DNA of 64,000 nucleotides from an uncultured Muribaculaceae bacterium (GTDB lineage Bacteria; Bacteroidota; Bacteroidia; Bacteroidales; Muribaculaceae): assembly GCA_934636465.1 (NCBI GenBank), contig CAKUAR010000002.1, forward strand, positions 105,290-169,289, given 5' to 3'. A program made the position numbers and the translations under genes. The notes under the pieces were generated by a model. That model saw only the letters and a program-made list of their open reading frames with translations. It was not told the origin of the DNA and did no database searches. Below are positions 16,998 through 26,424 of this stretch, in pieces. Every line of letters begins with the position of its first letter. Position 1 is the first letter of the stretch.

Positions 16998-18167
16998 ATG
17001 TGTTTTTCATTGGCATTTAATCCGATTTCGTGTTTGTTGCTTGGCTTGGGGCTGCTGTTTGCCCTTATTTTTGCCGTGTGGCACTGGAGCCGCACCGTGC
17101 GCTTGAAGCGCCAGCTGCGCTATGAGGACGAGCGCGACTATGCGGAGGAGTTGCAACCGGTTTCGGTTATTGTTTATGCGTGCAACGATGCCGATTGGCT
17201 GTCACGCTTTCTGCCCATGATGCTTGAGCAGGATTATCCGGAGTTTGAGGTGATTGTGGTGAATGACGGCTCTACCGACGGCACGCGCGATTTGCTGAGC
17301 GACATGAAAACCGGCTATCCGCATCTGCACGTCACATTCACGCCAATGGAAACAAGAGGCTTGTCGCGAAAGAAACTGGCGCTGATGATAGGCGTGAAAG
17401 CTGCTAAATATGACGTGGTGCTGACTACTAACGCCAACTGTCGTGCAATGAGCCCCAACTGGCTTGCAACCATGATGCGCAATTTCACGCCCGAAGTTGG
17501 CGTGGTGATAGGCTATTCGCACTATCGTTATAGCAAAGATAAAGGACTTGGACGTGGCTACAGAGTGTTTGACACCGTGACCGTTGCCTCGCAATACCTT
17601 AACAGCGCAATAAAGGGACGGCCTTATCGCGGCACATGCGACAACCTTGCCTACCGCAAGAAATTGTTTTTCGACAACAATGGCTTCTCTAAGTCGATGG
17701 ACTTGCGATGGGGCGATGATGACGTGTTTTTGAGTGTGATAGCCACGCGCACCAACACGCGTGTGGAGATTGCCCCAGAAAGCCAGCTTGTGGCATATTA
17801 TGACAACGTGGCTTCGGCGCATAAGGAGTTGAAGCTCCGCCGTGATTTCACTTCGCGTTTTGTGAGACGCACACCATTTGTTGTGCAAGGGCTGATGTCG
17901 CTTGTGAATTATATGCAGATAGGTGCGCTTGCGGCTGCTGTGGCTTTTGACTATCGCAATGCGTTTGTGCTGATTGCCGCCGTGGCAATTTTGCTGCTGT
18001 CGTGGCTGTTGCTTATGATTTCGTTCAATCACTCTGGCCGTGTGCTTCAAGTCCCTGGACTGGTGCTCTCACCAGTGTATGCCTTGTGGCGACCTGTGGT
18101 TAACTTTGTGTATAAGTTGCACGGACAACGCTCAAAATCGAGCAACTACACTTCAATGCTCGGCTGA
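16998..18167 (+). CDS. Membrane-anchored family 2 glycosyltransferase
   Basis: A 389-residue protein with one N-terminal membrane helix (LLLGLGLLFALIFAVWHW), a GT-A domain (VSVIVYACNDADWL, then VIVVNDGSTDG) and two C-terminal helices (~315-360). The position where the donor-binding DxD is expected reads TTNANCRAMS, so both acidic residues are replaced by Asn. The downstream acidic cluster RWGDDDVFLS is kept. This may mean altered metal use or a family-specific form. Divergent from the exopolysaccharide operon and 11 bases before an acyltransferase gene, it probably acts in surface glycan assembly. An alternative is a glycan attached to T9SS cargo or LPS, since the T9SS cluster follows. Confidence 0.85.
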   Translation: MCFSLAFNPISCLLLGLGLLFALIFAVWHWSRTVRLKRQLRYEDERDYAEELQPVSVIVYACNDADWLSRFLPMMLEQDYPEFEVIVVNDGSTDGTRDLLSDMKTGYPHLHVTFTPMETRGLSRKKLALMIGVKAAKYDVVLTTNANCRAMSPNWLATMMRNFTPEVGVVIGYSHYRYSKDKGLGRGYRVFDTVTVASQYLNSAIKGRPYRGTCDNLAYRKKLFFDNNGFSKSMDLRWGDDDVFLSVIATRTNTRVEIAPESQLVAYYDNVASAHKELKLRRDFTSRFVRRTPFVVQGLMSLVNYMQIGALAAAVAFDYRNAFVLIAAVAILLLSWLLLMISFNHSGRVLQVPGLVLSPVYALWRPVVNFVYKLHGQRSKSSNYTSMLG

Positions 18168-18178
18168 AAAATCCTGTT

Positions 18179-19267
18179 ATGAGCAGGCAGAAGCAAAACA
18201 TACCGGTTGTGGCATCGTGGCGAGGCGTGCTTGCCATGTGCATTTTCATGTTTCACTTCGGTTTTAAGCAGGAGTTTTGTCAACTGACGTGGTGCGGTGT
18301 GGTTTTTTTCTTCGTGTCGAGTGGATTTCTCGTGACGCTTCATCATCGTGGCGAAAAGCTGACTTGGCGTGACAGTTTGCCTTTTTGGTTCAGACGTGCT
18401 GTCAAGCTCTATCCGGCTCACTGGCTTGCCATGCTGCTGTTTGTGTTGCTTGCTGTGAGGGGTGGCACTTTCGTTGCCAAGTTGTGGCCGCTGACGGTGA
18501 ACTTGCTGCTTTTGCAGACCTTTGTGCCTGTACAAGAGTGTTTCTTCTCCTATAACGTGCTGTCGTGGTTCTTGGGCGCCTTACTGCTGTGCTACGCCGT
18601 CTATCCACTGCTGGCGCGCTTCTGGTCGAAAACCAAACTCGGCGCGCTTTGGTGCATAGTGGTGGTATTGTTGTGCGTGAACGTTGCGGCAATTCATTTT
18701 GCCGTGGCAGAAGAAATGAAAAACTATCTGTATGTGTGCCCATTGGCACGCGTGGGGGAGTTTGCCCTCGGCATGACACTTGGCGAGACTTGGGTTCGCA
18801 CAGGGGGCAAAGCCACGCGGCGTGGCGCACGTTGGCTTGAGATGGGCGCATGGGGCAGTCTGGTGGCGTTTATTGTGCTTCACCGCAGTTTTGCCGCTGC
18901 GCTTGAGTGGTATGACGCCACGGTTTTATGGTGGATTCCGGCTGGTGCGCTGATGTGGACTATGGCGGCTTGCAATGGGGTGGAAGGACCGGTGGGCAGG
19001 TTGCTGCTTACCAAGCCGCTGCGCTTCTTGGGCAAAATCAGTTTTGAGTTATATCTTTATCAGGCCATTGCGCCCATGGCACTTAGCGTGACACTGCTTC
19101 CGCTGGTGTATCACTACACCGGCGTGACGCTTGGCTATCACAATGCGTGGTTCGTGGCGACTTCGGTGCTGTGTCAGATAGCACTGTCGTGGGGCTTGCA
19201 CAAGTTGGTGGTGAGGCCATATTGGCAGTGGTGCTCACGGCGCGGCGAAGCGGTGCAAAAAGTGTGA
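18179..19267 (+). CDS. Acyltransferase family 3 membrane protein
   Basis: A 362-residue integral membrane protein with about 10 helices. The family-3 acyltransferase N-terminal pattern is present (SWRGVLAMCIFMFHFGF with the catalytic-type His, then FFFVSSGFLVTLHH). A family signature also appears in the last third (RFLGKISFELYLYQ). These enzymes O-acetylate surface glycans or lipid-linked sugars. It follows the glycosyltransferase by 11 bases and precedes porT by about 50 bases on the same strand, so it may be transcribed with either group. Confidence 0.88.
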   Translation: MSRQKQNIPVVASWRGVLAMCIFMFHFGFKQEFCQLTWCGVVFFFVSSGFLVTLHHRGEKLTWRDSLPFWFRRAVKLYPAHWLAMLLFVLLAVRGGTFVAKLWPLTVNLLLLQTFVPVQECFFSYNVLSWFLGALLLCYAVYPLLARFWSKTKLGALWCIVVVLLCVNVAAIHFAVAEEMKNYLYVCPLARVGEFALGMTLGETWVRTGGKATRRGARWLEMGAWGSLVAFIVLHRSFAAALEWYDATVLWWIPAGALMWTMAACNGVEGPVGRLLLTKPLRFLGKISFELYLYQAIAPMALSVTLLPLVYHYTGVTLGYHNAWFVATSVLCQIALSWGLHKLVVRPYWQWCSRRGEAVQKV

Positions 19268-19317
19268 AAAAGAGAGCCGTTTGCAATATCGGCTCAAAAA
19301 ATGCGTTATAAAAATTG

Positions 19318-20064
19318 ATGGCGACAAAAAAAATACGACATATAACATTGGCTTTGGTCATGCTGCTGTGCGCTTGCGCGGCAGTGGCGCAGGAAAACGA
19401 CAAGATTTTGAACCGTCCGTATGCCGACATGAGGAAGATTCATTTCGGTTTTTCTGTGGGCATGAACTTTCAAGACCTGAATTTGACCAACAACGGCTAT
19501 GTGACCGATGACGGACAGTCGTGGTTTGCCGACATTCCGAGCCATTCGCCTGGATTTTGCGTGAACGTGCTCGCCGATTTCCGTTTGTCGCAATATTTTA
19601 ACCTGCGTTTCACTCCAGGCATGTATTTCGGCAACAAGGTGGTGAAATATCGCAATGCGCTGGGCGATCCCGACGCTGCGAACCAGCAAGAATATAAGCA
19701 GAGTCAAAATGTGAAGGCAACCTACATAGTGCTGCCTGTGGATTTGAAATATTCGGCACTGCGCTATCGCCAGATGCGCCCATACTTCACAGGCGGCGTG
19801 ATGGCGATATATGATGTGGGCAAGGAACGCCCGGAGCAGTTGCGCTTTAAGGACATGGATTTCATGCTCACTGTGGGCATGGGGTGCGATTTGTATCTGC
19901 CATTCTTCAAGCTGTGCCCAGAGCTTAAATTCTGCTTCGGACTGAAAAATATACTTGAAAAGAAACGTCCTGACTTGAAAGATAACCCGGAAATGATGCG
20001 ATTCACGCAAAGTGTTGACAAGGCACAGGACAACATGGTGGTCTTGACGTTTTATTTTGAATGA
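19318..20064 (+). CDS. porT: T9SS outer-membrane protein PorT/SprT
   Basis: A 248-residue protein with a signal peptide (ending AAVAQ) and an outer-membrane beta-barrel pattern. The family's hallmark N-terminal strand is present (RKIHFGFSVGMNFQDL), and it ends in an aromatic residue region (VVLTFYFE) like many barrel proteins. PorT is required for type IX secretion in Porphyromonas and Flavobacterium, but its exact role is not settled. ATG 19318 is used; the TTG just before it is less likely. Its stop codon overlaps the porP start (ATGA), so the two are translationally coupled. In P. gingivalis porT lies apart from the porPKLMN genes, so this fused arrangement is worth noting. Confidence 0.85.
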   Translation: MATKKIRHITLALVMLLCACAAVAQENDKILNRPYADMRKIHFGFSVGMNFQDLNLTNNGYVTDDGQSWFADIPSHSPGFCVNVLADFRLSQYFNLRFTPGMYFGNKVVKYRNALGDPDAANQQEYKQSQNVKATYIVLPVDLKYSALRYRQMRPYFTGGVMAIYDVGKERPEQLRFKDMDFMLTVGMGCDLYLPFFKLCPELKFCFGLKNILEKKRPDLKDNPEMMRFTQSVDKAQDNMVVLTFYFE

Positions 20065-21065
20065 TGAACTGCACTGCAAGGAAATATAGACACCGCGTGC
20101 TGGCACGCCTGTTGCTGGTGGTGGCACTGCTTGGCTGGGGCTGTGGAGAGGCTTCGGGCCAGGTAGATGCGCAGTTCACGCAATACTGGGCTGCACCCAC
20201 CTACTACAACCCTGCGGCAGCCGGCAATCTCGATTCGATACACATCACAGGCGGTAGCCGTGCGCAATGGGTGGGCATAAAGCATGCTCCGCTCACATTT
20301 GTGGCTCTGGGCGACATGCCGTTTAAGTTTCTCAACAAGCGTTGGGGCACAGGAGTGAGCGTGCAGCAGGAAAGCATGGGTCTTTATAAGTCGATTCATG
20401 CAGGGGCACAGCTCGCGTTCAAGAAAAAGATGCTCGGCGGAATGTTGAGCGTGGGTATTCAAGCCGGAATCATCAACGAGTCGTTTAATGGCGACAGCAT
20501 ATTCATACCCGAAGGCGACAACTATCATCAGGGCACCGACGAGGCCATACCGCGCACGCAGGTGGGCGGTACGGCGTTTGACGCCAACGTGGGCGTGTTT
20601 TACACGCACAAATGGTTTTGGACAGGAATATCCGCCACCCACATCACACAGCCCACGGTCACTCTAAAGACCGACCAGAGCGAGGACCAGCAATATGAGT
20701 TTGATGCCGGCCGTATCTATTATTTTATGGCAGGCAGCAATATTCCGATAAAAAACACGTTATTTGAAGTGCAGCCGTCGGTTATGGTTAAGAGCGATTT
20801 CCAGTTTTTCCAGGCCGAGGCAACCGCCCGTGTTCGTTACAACAAATTTCTGAGTGCGGGTGTTGGCTATCGTTACAAAGATGCCGTGTCGGTGATGGTG
20901 GGAGCAGAATATAAGAATTTCTTCATAGGCTACTCCTACGACTATGCCACCTCGGCAATATCGAAGGTGAGCAACGGTAGTCACGAGGTGTTTGTTACCT
21001 ATAATGTGAAACTTGACTTGAAGGAAAAAAATAAGAATAAGCATAAGAGTATTCGAATAATGTAG
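20061..21065 (+). CDS. porP: T9SS protein PorP/SprF family
   Basis: A 334-residue protein with a signal peptide (ALLGWGCGEASGQ) and the strongly conserved PorP/SprF start of the mature part (DAQFTQYWAAPTYYNPAAAG). The rest is a 14-strand-like outer-membrane barrel. PorP/SprF proteins are linked to T9SS core assembly and to surface attachment of cargo with type B tails. The tail is Lys-rich (DLKEKNKNKHKSIRIM), which departs from a usual aromatic-ended barrel. It overlaps porT at its start and is 3 bases before gldK. A second ATG at 20064 is an alternative start. Confidence 0.93.
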   Translation: MMNCTARKYRHRVLARLLLVVALLGWGCGEASGQVDAQFTQYWAAPTYYNPAAAGNLDSIHITGGSRAQWVGIKHAPLTFVALGDMPFKFLNKRWGTGVSVQQESMGLYKSIHAGAQLAFKKKMLGGMLSVGIQAGIINESFNGDSIFIPEGDNYHQGTDEAIPRTQVGGTAFDANVGVFYTHKWFWTGISATHITQPTVTLKTDQSEDQQYEFDAGRIYYFMAGSNIPIKNTLFEVQPSVMVKSDFQFFQAEATARVRYNKFLSAGVGYRYKDAVSVMVGAEYKNFFIGYSYDYATSAISKVSNGSHEVFVTYNVKLDLKEKNKNKHKSIRIM

Positions 21066-21068
21066 AAT

Positions 21069-22502
21069 ATGAAAAAGTTATTTGTATATATTTTAACAGC
21101 ATTGACACTGACATCGTGTTTCTCTGGTCGCCGGAGCATTAACAGCCAAGGTGGAGAGGTGACAGGTGCAGGGGCAATTTCTTATTCAGAGCCTACACCC
21201 TATGGCATGGTGCTGATAGATTGTGGCTCCATGAAAGAAGGTCCTGGCGAGCGCGACTCGATTTGGGGCATTGACTCTGTGGCCCGCGGTGTGTCGGTAG
21301 ATGCCTTTTGGATGGACGAATGTGAGGTTACAAACTCAAAATACCGTCAGTTTGTGTATTGGGTGCGCGACTCCATCATTCGCGAGCGTCTTGCTGACCC
21401 GGCATACGGTGGCAACGACGAATTCAAGATTACTGAAAACAAGTATGGCGACCCGGTGACTCCGCATCTTGACTGGACCAAGCCAATACCCTGGAAAAAT
21501 CCGAGTGAAGATGAGGAACGTGCCATCAACAGTGTGTATCGCATCAACCCCATCACCGGTGTGCGTGAGCTCGACCCCAAGCAGCTCAATTATCGCTATG
21601 AGGTGTATAACCTCACTGAAGCTGCCAAGCGCAAAAACAGACTGGACCGCGAGCGTCGTGACTACAACACCGACCATGCAGTGCCCGACACCGACCCTAC
21701 TATCAGCAAGGACACGGCGTTTATTGACGATAACGGCCAGATTGTGCGCCAAACCATAACTCGACCCCTGTCGAGCCAATTTGACTTTGTGAACACTTAC
21801 ATAGTGAACGTGTTCCCTGACACCACTTGCTGGGTCAACGACTTTGAGAACTCATACAATGAGCCATACGTGCGCATGTATTTCTCAAACGGCGGCTACA
21901 ACAATTATCCTGTGGTGGGCGTGAGCTGGGCGCAGGCCACTGCATTCTGCAACTGGCGCACCGATTTCTTGCGCAAGTCGATAGGCAAGGAAGGCATATA
22001 TATAGAGCCTTACCGTCTGCCAACCGAAGCCGAGTGGGAGTATGCCGCACGTGCCGGTGTGAACAAAAACAAATATCCGTGGGAAGGCGACCTGCCGCTC
22101 ACCGAGGAAGACGGCTGCTTCTATGCCAACTTCAAACCCATGGAAGGCAACTATGTGAAGGACGGCAACTTGATAGCCGCTCCTGTTGGGACATATCAGC
22201 CAAACGACTTCGGATTGTATGACATGGCAGGAAACGTGAGCGAGTGGACCTCGACAGCCTACACCGAGAGCATAGACAAGATGACGAGCGACCTCAACCC
22301 CGAGTATCGCTACAATGTGGCCAAGGAAGACCCCTACAAAATGTCGCGCAAGATAGTGCGCGGCGGCTCGTGGAAAGACGTGGCACACAACATAAGGAGT
22401 GACCTCCGCATGTGGGAATATGAAAACGAGCAGCGCTCCTACATAGGCTTCCGCTGCGTGCGCTCAAAGGTGGGCACAGGCAAGGCAAAACGCAAAAAAT
22501 GA
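21069..22502 (+). CDS. gldK: T9SS lipoprotein GldK/PorK
   Basis: A 477-residue lipoprotein (lipobox LTLTSC, Cys at about residue 17) with a formylglycine-generating-enzyme-like (SUMF1) fold. Typical segments are DAFWMDECEVTNSKYRQFVY, YPVVGVSWAQATAFCNW, YRLPTEAEWEYAARA and RGGSWKD. In T9SS, GldK and GldN form the large periplasmic ring under the outer membrane; the FGE-like fold is structural. A long insert (~120-240) between the first SUMF1 segments is a known feature of GldK. It sits in the conserved order K-L-M-N. Confidence 0.96.
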   Translation: MKKLFVYILTALTLTSCFSGRRSINSQGGEVTGAGAISYSEPTPYGMVLIDCGSMKEGPGERDSIWGIDSVARGVSVDAFWMDECEVTNSKYRQFVYWVRDSIIRERLADPAYGGNDEFKITENKYGDPVTPHLDWTKPIPWKNPSEDEERAINSVYRINPITGVRELDPKQLNYRYEVYNLTEAAKRKNRLDRERRDYNTDHAVPDTDPTISKDTAFIDDNGQIVRQTITRPLSSQFDFVNTYIVNVFPDTTCWVNDFENSYNEPYVRMYFSNGGYNNYPVVGVSWAQATAFCNWRTDFLRKSIGKEGIYIEPYRLPTEAEWEYAARAGVNKNKYPWEGDLPLTEEDGCFYANFKPMEGNYVKDGNLIAAPVGTYQPNDFGLYDMAGNVSEWTSTAYTESIDKMTSDLNPEYRYNVAKEDPYKMSRKIVRGGSWKDVAHNIRSDLRMWEYENEQRSYIGFRCVRSKVGTGKAKRKK

Positions 22503-22569
22503 CATTGCCGCGCGCAAGCCGCAAACATTAGAACAAAAAGACATTAACAAAATTGCACACACATAGACA

Positions 22570-23541
22570 ATGGGCAAGATTAAGAAATATAAAAACGGAA
22601 CTGAGAAATTCCTTACAGGCGACAAAGGACAGCGATTCTTCAATTTCGCCTACAGTATAGGTGCAGCCGTGGTGATTTGGGGTGCACTGTTCAAGATACT
22701 TCACCTCCCAGGCGGCAACACGCTGCTGTGCATAGGTATGGGTACAGAGGTGTTCATGTTCCTGCTCACGGCATTTGACCGCCCTGAGCGTGAATATCAC
22801 TGGGAAGATGTGTTCCCGGTGCTTGGCACCGGCAATCCGGAAGACCGTCCTGACTTTGAGGGCGGTAGCGGAATCTACATTGGCGGCAATGGCAACGGTG
22901 GCGCACAGCAGGCACAGGCCGTAAGCGCCGCACAGGCCAAGAGCGCAGTGGGCTTGCCACAAGGCATAGAGCTGTCGGCCGACGACACCAAGTCGCTCTC
23001 CGAGAGCATAGCCAAAATGGCTGCCGCAAGCGACCAACTCAGCCGCATGGCCGAGCTGACCGATGCCACTCAGCAATATTTAAGCCGGATGGCAAACATA
23101 TCGAGCCAAATGGAAAAATTGAGCGAGACCACCGAGAAGTTGAACCAAGTGTCGGAAACGCTGCTCAACAGCTATCATGCGATAACCGACAACAGTTCCG
23201 ACATCACGAGCAGTTCCACTGGATATGTGGAGCAGATGGAGGCTCTCAACCGCAACATAAGCGGTTTGAACACCATCTATGAGATTCAGCTCAAAGGCGT
23301 GTCGTCGCAGCTCGACAGCATAGACCGCGTGAACCGCGGCTTGAAAGACATACGCGACATGTATGAGAAATCGGCTGCCGAGAGCGCGCACTACTGCGAC
23401 GAGACCGAGAAGATGGCTCGCTACATGAAGCAGCTCAACAGCGTGTATGAGAAGATGATCAAGGCAATGACCGTGAACATGTATCGCCCACTCGGCGGCA
23501 TGGCCGGCATTGACAGTGACAACGAAGAAAAAGAAGATTGA
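22570..23541 (+). CDS. gldL: T9SS motor protein GldL/PorL
   Basis: A 323-residue inner-membrane protein with two N-terminal helices (FAYSIGAAVVIWGALFKIL and LCIGMGTEVFMFLLTAF). The Glu within TEVFMF in helix 2 is the residue known to be needed for proton flow in GldL. The start RFFNFAYSIGAAVVI and the post-helix motif FDRPEREYHWEDVFPV are characteristic. The C-terminal two thirds is a cytoplasmic coiled coil (~135-310). With GldM it forms the proton-driven rotary motor that powers T9SS. It lies 67 bases after gldK. Confidence 0.96.
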   Translation: MGKIKKYKNGTEKFLTGDKGQRFFNFAYSIGAAVVIWGALFKILHLPGGNTLLCIGMGTEVFMFLLTAFDRPEREYHWEDVFPVLGTGNPEDRPDFEGGSGIYIGGNGNGGAQQAQAVSAAQAKSAVGLPQGIELSADDTKSLSESIAKMAAASDQLSRMAELTDATQQYLSRMANISSQMEKLSETTEKLNQVSETLLNSYHAITDNSSDITSSSTGYVEQMEALNRNISGLNTIYEIQLKGVSSQLDSIDRVNRGLKDIRDMYEKSAAESAHYCDETEKMARYMKQLNSVYEKMIKAMTVNMYRPLGGMAGIDSDNEEKED

Positions 23542-23546
23542 GTTAA

Positions 23547-25124
23547 ATGCCAACAGCAAAAAATCAGACCATAGGCAGAATGTCGCCTCGCCAGAAGATG
23601 ATAAACTTGATGTATATCGTCTTGACGGCTATGCTTGCCTTGAATGTGTCGAGCGATGTGCTCAACGGCTTCAGCCAGGTGGAGGACGGCCTCACGAGGT
23701 CGAACCGCACCATAACGGCCCGAAACCGCGCCCTGTATAGCCAGCTGCAAGCCTTCAACAAGGAAAATCCGGAGAAAGGCAAGGTGTGGCTCGACAAGGC
23801 TACCGAGGTGCAAGGCAAGACCGACTTGCTATATAGCTACATCGACTCGCTGAAATATGAGATTGTGAAGGCTGCCGACGGTCCAGAGGCCAATGTGAAG
23901 AACATTGAGAACCAGGACAACCTCGATGCTGCCTCGCAAGTGATGCTTGCTCCCGTAGGGGGCAAGGGCAAAGTGCTGAGAGCAAAAATCGACACTTATC
24001 GCAACTACATATTGTCGTTTCTCGACGATGCGCAGAAACGCAAAAATCTGGAGCAGGCACTTTCTACTGCTCCGCGCAAAGTGCCAGATGCCATAGCCCA
24101 CAAGGCATGGGAAGAAACAATGTTTGAGAACATGCCCACCATAGCGGCGGTGACACTGCTGTCGAAGTTGCAGAACGACATTCGCTATGCCGAGGGTGAG
24201 GTGCTGAACCAATTCTTGACCAATGTTGACCTTGGCGACCTGCGAGTGAACCTCGTAGATGCGTTTGTGGTGCCGCAGTCGCGCATCGTGATGCGTGGCA
24301 CAAAATATTCTGCCAACATTGTGCTTGCTGCCGTTGACACCACGCAGCGCCCTGTGGTGTATGTCAATGGTCACCGCCTTGGCAACGACAAAGGTCTGTA
24401 TGAGGTGGGTGCCGGCAAGGCTGGCAAATATGATTACTCCGGCTGGATAGAGGTGCTTGGACGCGACGGCTCGGTTACACGGCGCGACTTCAAGTCGTCA
24501 TACACCGTGATTGACCCTCTTGCCACAGTGTCGGCCACTATGATGAACGTGTTTTATGCCGGAATCAACAACCCGGTGTCGATAGCCGTGCCAGGAGTGC
24601 CAGAAAGTTCAATTTCGGCCTCTATGACCAACGGAACGCTCGTGAAAAGTGCAAAAGGCTGGATAGCGCGTCCGGCAAAGGTGGGCGCAGAATGTGTGGT
24701 GACGGTGACGGCTGAAGTTGACGGCCACAGAACAAGCGTAGGATCAACGGCTTTCCGTGTGCGCAAGTTGCCAGACCCACTGCCGTTTATCGCCTATCGC
24801 GACGCAAAGGGCAATGCCAACCGCTACAAAGGTGGCCGTCCGTTCCCCAAGTCGATGCTGCTGTCGGCTGGCGGTGTAGATGCCGCTATTGACGACGATA
24901 TGCTCAACATTGACTATCGTGTGTTGAGTTTTGAGACTGTGTTCTTTGACTCTATGGGCAATGCCATTCCGGAGCTGTCAAATGGCTCGCACTTCTCAGA
25001 GCGTCAGCTCAAGGCAATACGTCGCCTGCAGCGCGGCAAGCGGTTCTACATATCGCATGTGAAGGCAACCGGCCCCGACGGCATACAGCGCGACCTTGCT
25101 CCAATGGAAGTGATAGTAAATTGA
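23547..25124 (+). CDS. gldM: T9SS motor protein GldM/PorM
   Basis: A 525-residue protein with one N-terminal membrane helix (KMINLMYIVLTAMLALNVS) followed by a long periplasmic part made of four domains (helical D1, then beta-rich D2-D4). The conserved Arg just before the helix (SPRQKMIN) is present. GldM dimers cross the periplasm and couple the GldL motor to the GldKN ring. The start is 5 bases after the gldL stop, consistent with coupled translation of a fixed-ratio complex. Confidence 0.96.
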   Translation: MPTAKNQTIGRMSPRQKMINLMYIVLTAMLALNVSSDVLNGFSQVEDGLTRSNRTITARNRALYSQLQAFNKENPEKGKVWLDKATEVQGKTDLLYSYIDSLKYEIVKAADGPEANVKNIENQDNLDAASQVMLAPVGGKGKVLRAKIDTYRNYILSFLDDAQKRKNLEQALSTAPRKVPDAIAHKAWEETMFENMPTIAAVTLLSKLQNDIRYAEGEVLNQFLTNVDLGDLRVNLVDAFVVPQSRIVMRGTKYSANIVLAAVDTTQRPVVYVNGHRLGNDKGLYEVGAGKAGKYDYSGWIEVLGRDGSVTRRDFKSSYTVIDPLATVSATMMNVFYAGINNPVSIAVPGVPESSISASMTNGTLVKSAKGWIARPAKVGAECVVTVTAEVDGHRTSVGSTAFRVRKLPDPLPFIAYRDAKGNANRYKGGRPFPKSMLLSAGGVDAAIDDDMLNIDYRVLSFETVFFDSMGNAIPELSNGSHFSERQLKAIRRLQRGKRFYISHVKATGPDGIQRDLAPMEVIVN

Positions 25125-25161
25125 TGAATTCGTTAGAGAGAAAAAGCTTATAAACTACGAT

Positions 25162-26283
25162 ATGAAAGTTTTAAAGACATTAGTGGCTGTGGCGCTTGTT
25201 GCCGGTTGTGTGCAGCAGGTTTCAGCACAGGTGGTGAAGAAAAAGTCGGGCGATGACGCCCAGAAGGCTAAATCGGCGCAAATCACCACTCGTCAGCAGT
25301 CGTTCTATGAGGTCAACGAACCGCACGACGCCGACTTGCAGTGGATGAAGGTGGTGTATCGCTCACTCGACTTGACCAAGGGTAAGAACCCGGCTCTTTA
25401 TTACCCAGATGAGCCAAATGCCGACGGCCAGGACTTGTTTTTCATCATCATGCGTCTGCTCGCAAATGATCAGATTTCGGCATACGAATATCTTGACGGT
25501 AAAGAGCTGTTTACTGACCAATACAAAATCAAGGTGCAGGAAATGCTTGACCGTTTCCACATACTCTACACAGCAGCCAAAGGCAGCAGCGACAAGCACC
25601 CGAAATTCACAATAGAAGACGCAGACATTCCTGCCAACGAGGTGCTTAGTTACTACATTGTGGAGCGGTGGGAGTTTGACTCTCGCAGCAATGTGATGAA
25701 GTCGCGCGTGGAGGCGATTTGCCCTGTGCTTCACCGCACCGATGAGTTTGGCGGCGAACCAATAAAATATCCTATGTTCTGGGTGCTGATGAACGACATT
25801 CGCCCATACATAGCCCAGCAGTATGTGTTCACCGACGACGACAACAACCTTGCGCGCTACAACCTTGACGACTTCTTTAAGCTCAAGATGTACACTGGCG
25901 ACATTTACAAGGTGAAAAATATGCGAAACATGTCGCTCATGCAACTTTATCCCGACCCCGACGACTTGAAACATGCCCAGGACAGCATAGAGCAGCGTCT
26001 GCGCTCGTTTGACAACAACTTGTGGGTTCCAACACGTGAGGAGCTTCAGGTGCAGCGTGAGGCCAAAGAAAAGCTCGCAACAGAGAATGACACTACTGGT
26101 GTAGATGATGACAATGCCACTGAGGCAAAAACTGCGCGTAAGGCAACGAGCAAGCGAGCTCAGAGCAAGCGTGCCACCGCCAAGAAGTCAACTACTCCCA
26201 AAATAAAAAGCCGCAAGCCAAAGGCAAGTCCTTCTGGCAGTCAGAATGCGGTGAAGTCGGTGCGAAACCGCCGCCGCAAGTGA
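25162..26283 (+). CDS. gldN: T9SS ring protein GldN/PorN with a basic C-terminal extension
   Basis: A 373-residue protein with a signal peptide (ending QVSAQ). Its GldN domain covers ~50-300 with family motifs such as VYRSLDLTKGKNPALYYP, YEYLDGKELF and RYNLDDFFKLKMYTGD. GldN joins GldK in the periplasmic ring. After about residue 310 comes a ~60-residue Lys/Arg/Ser/Thr/Ala-rich tail (KRAQSKRATAKKSTTPK, ending RNRRRK) that looks disordered and strongly positive. It is the last gene of the T9SS cluster and is followed by a strong terminator. Confidence 0.95.
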   Translation: MKVLKTLVAVALVAGCVQQVSAQVVKKKSGDDAQKAKSAQITTRQQSFYEVNEPHDADLQWMKVVYRSLDLTKGKNPALYYPDEPNADGQDLFFIIMRLLANDQISAYEYLDGKELFTDQYKIKVQEMLDRFHILYTAAKGSSDKHPKFTIEDADIPANEVLSYYIVERWEFDSRSNVMKSRVEAICPVLHRTDEFGGEPIKYPMFWVLMNDIRPYIAQQYVFTDDDNNLARYNLDDFFKLKMYTGDIYKVKNMRNMSLMQLYPDPDDLKHAQDSIEQRLRSFDNNLWVPTREELQVQREAKEKLATENDTTGVDDDNATEAKTARKATSKRAQSKRATAKKSTTPKIKSRKPKASPSGSQNAVKSVRNRRRK

Positions 26284-26318
26284 AAAGCAGCAATCAGTAT
26301 GAATCACAATACAGCAAA

Positions 26319-26355
26319 AAAAAAGAGCAGCCCTTGCGAAGGCTGCTCTTTTTTT
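26319..26355 (+). terminator. Rho-independent terminator after gldN
   Basis: AAAAAGAGCAGCC and GGCTGCTCTTTTT form a 12-13 bp perfect stem around an 8-base loop (CTTGCGAA), followed by a run of T. The A-run on the other side would let it work in both directions, stopping the T9SS transcript and any readthrough from the minus strand. Confidence 0.92.
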
Positions 26356-26424
26356 GCTCTTAGGTTTGGATTTGCTCACCTGCTTGTTGCGGTAAAGGTA
26401 AAATGGTGCTGTTGCAGAAACCGC

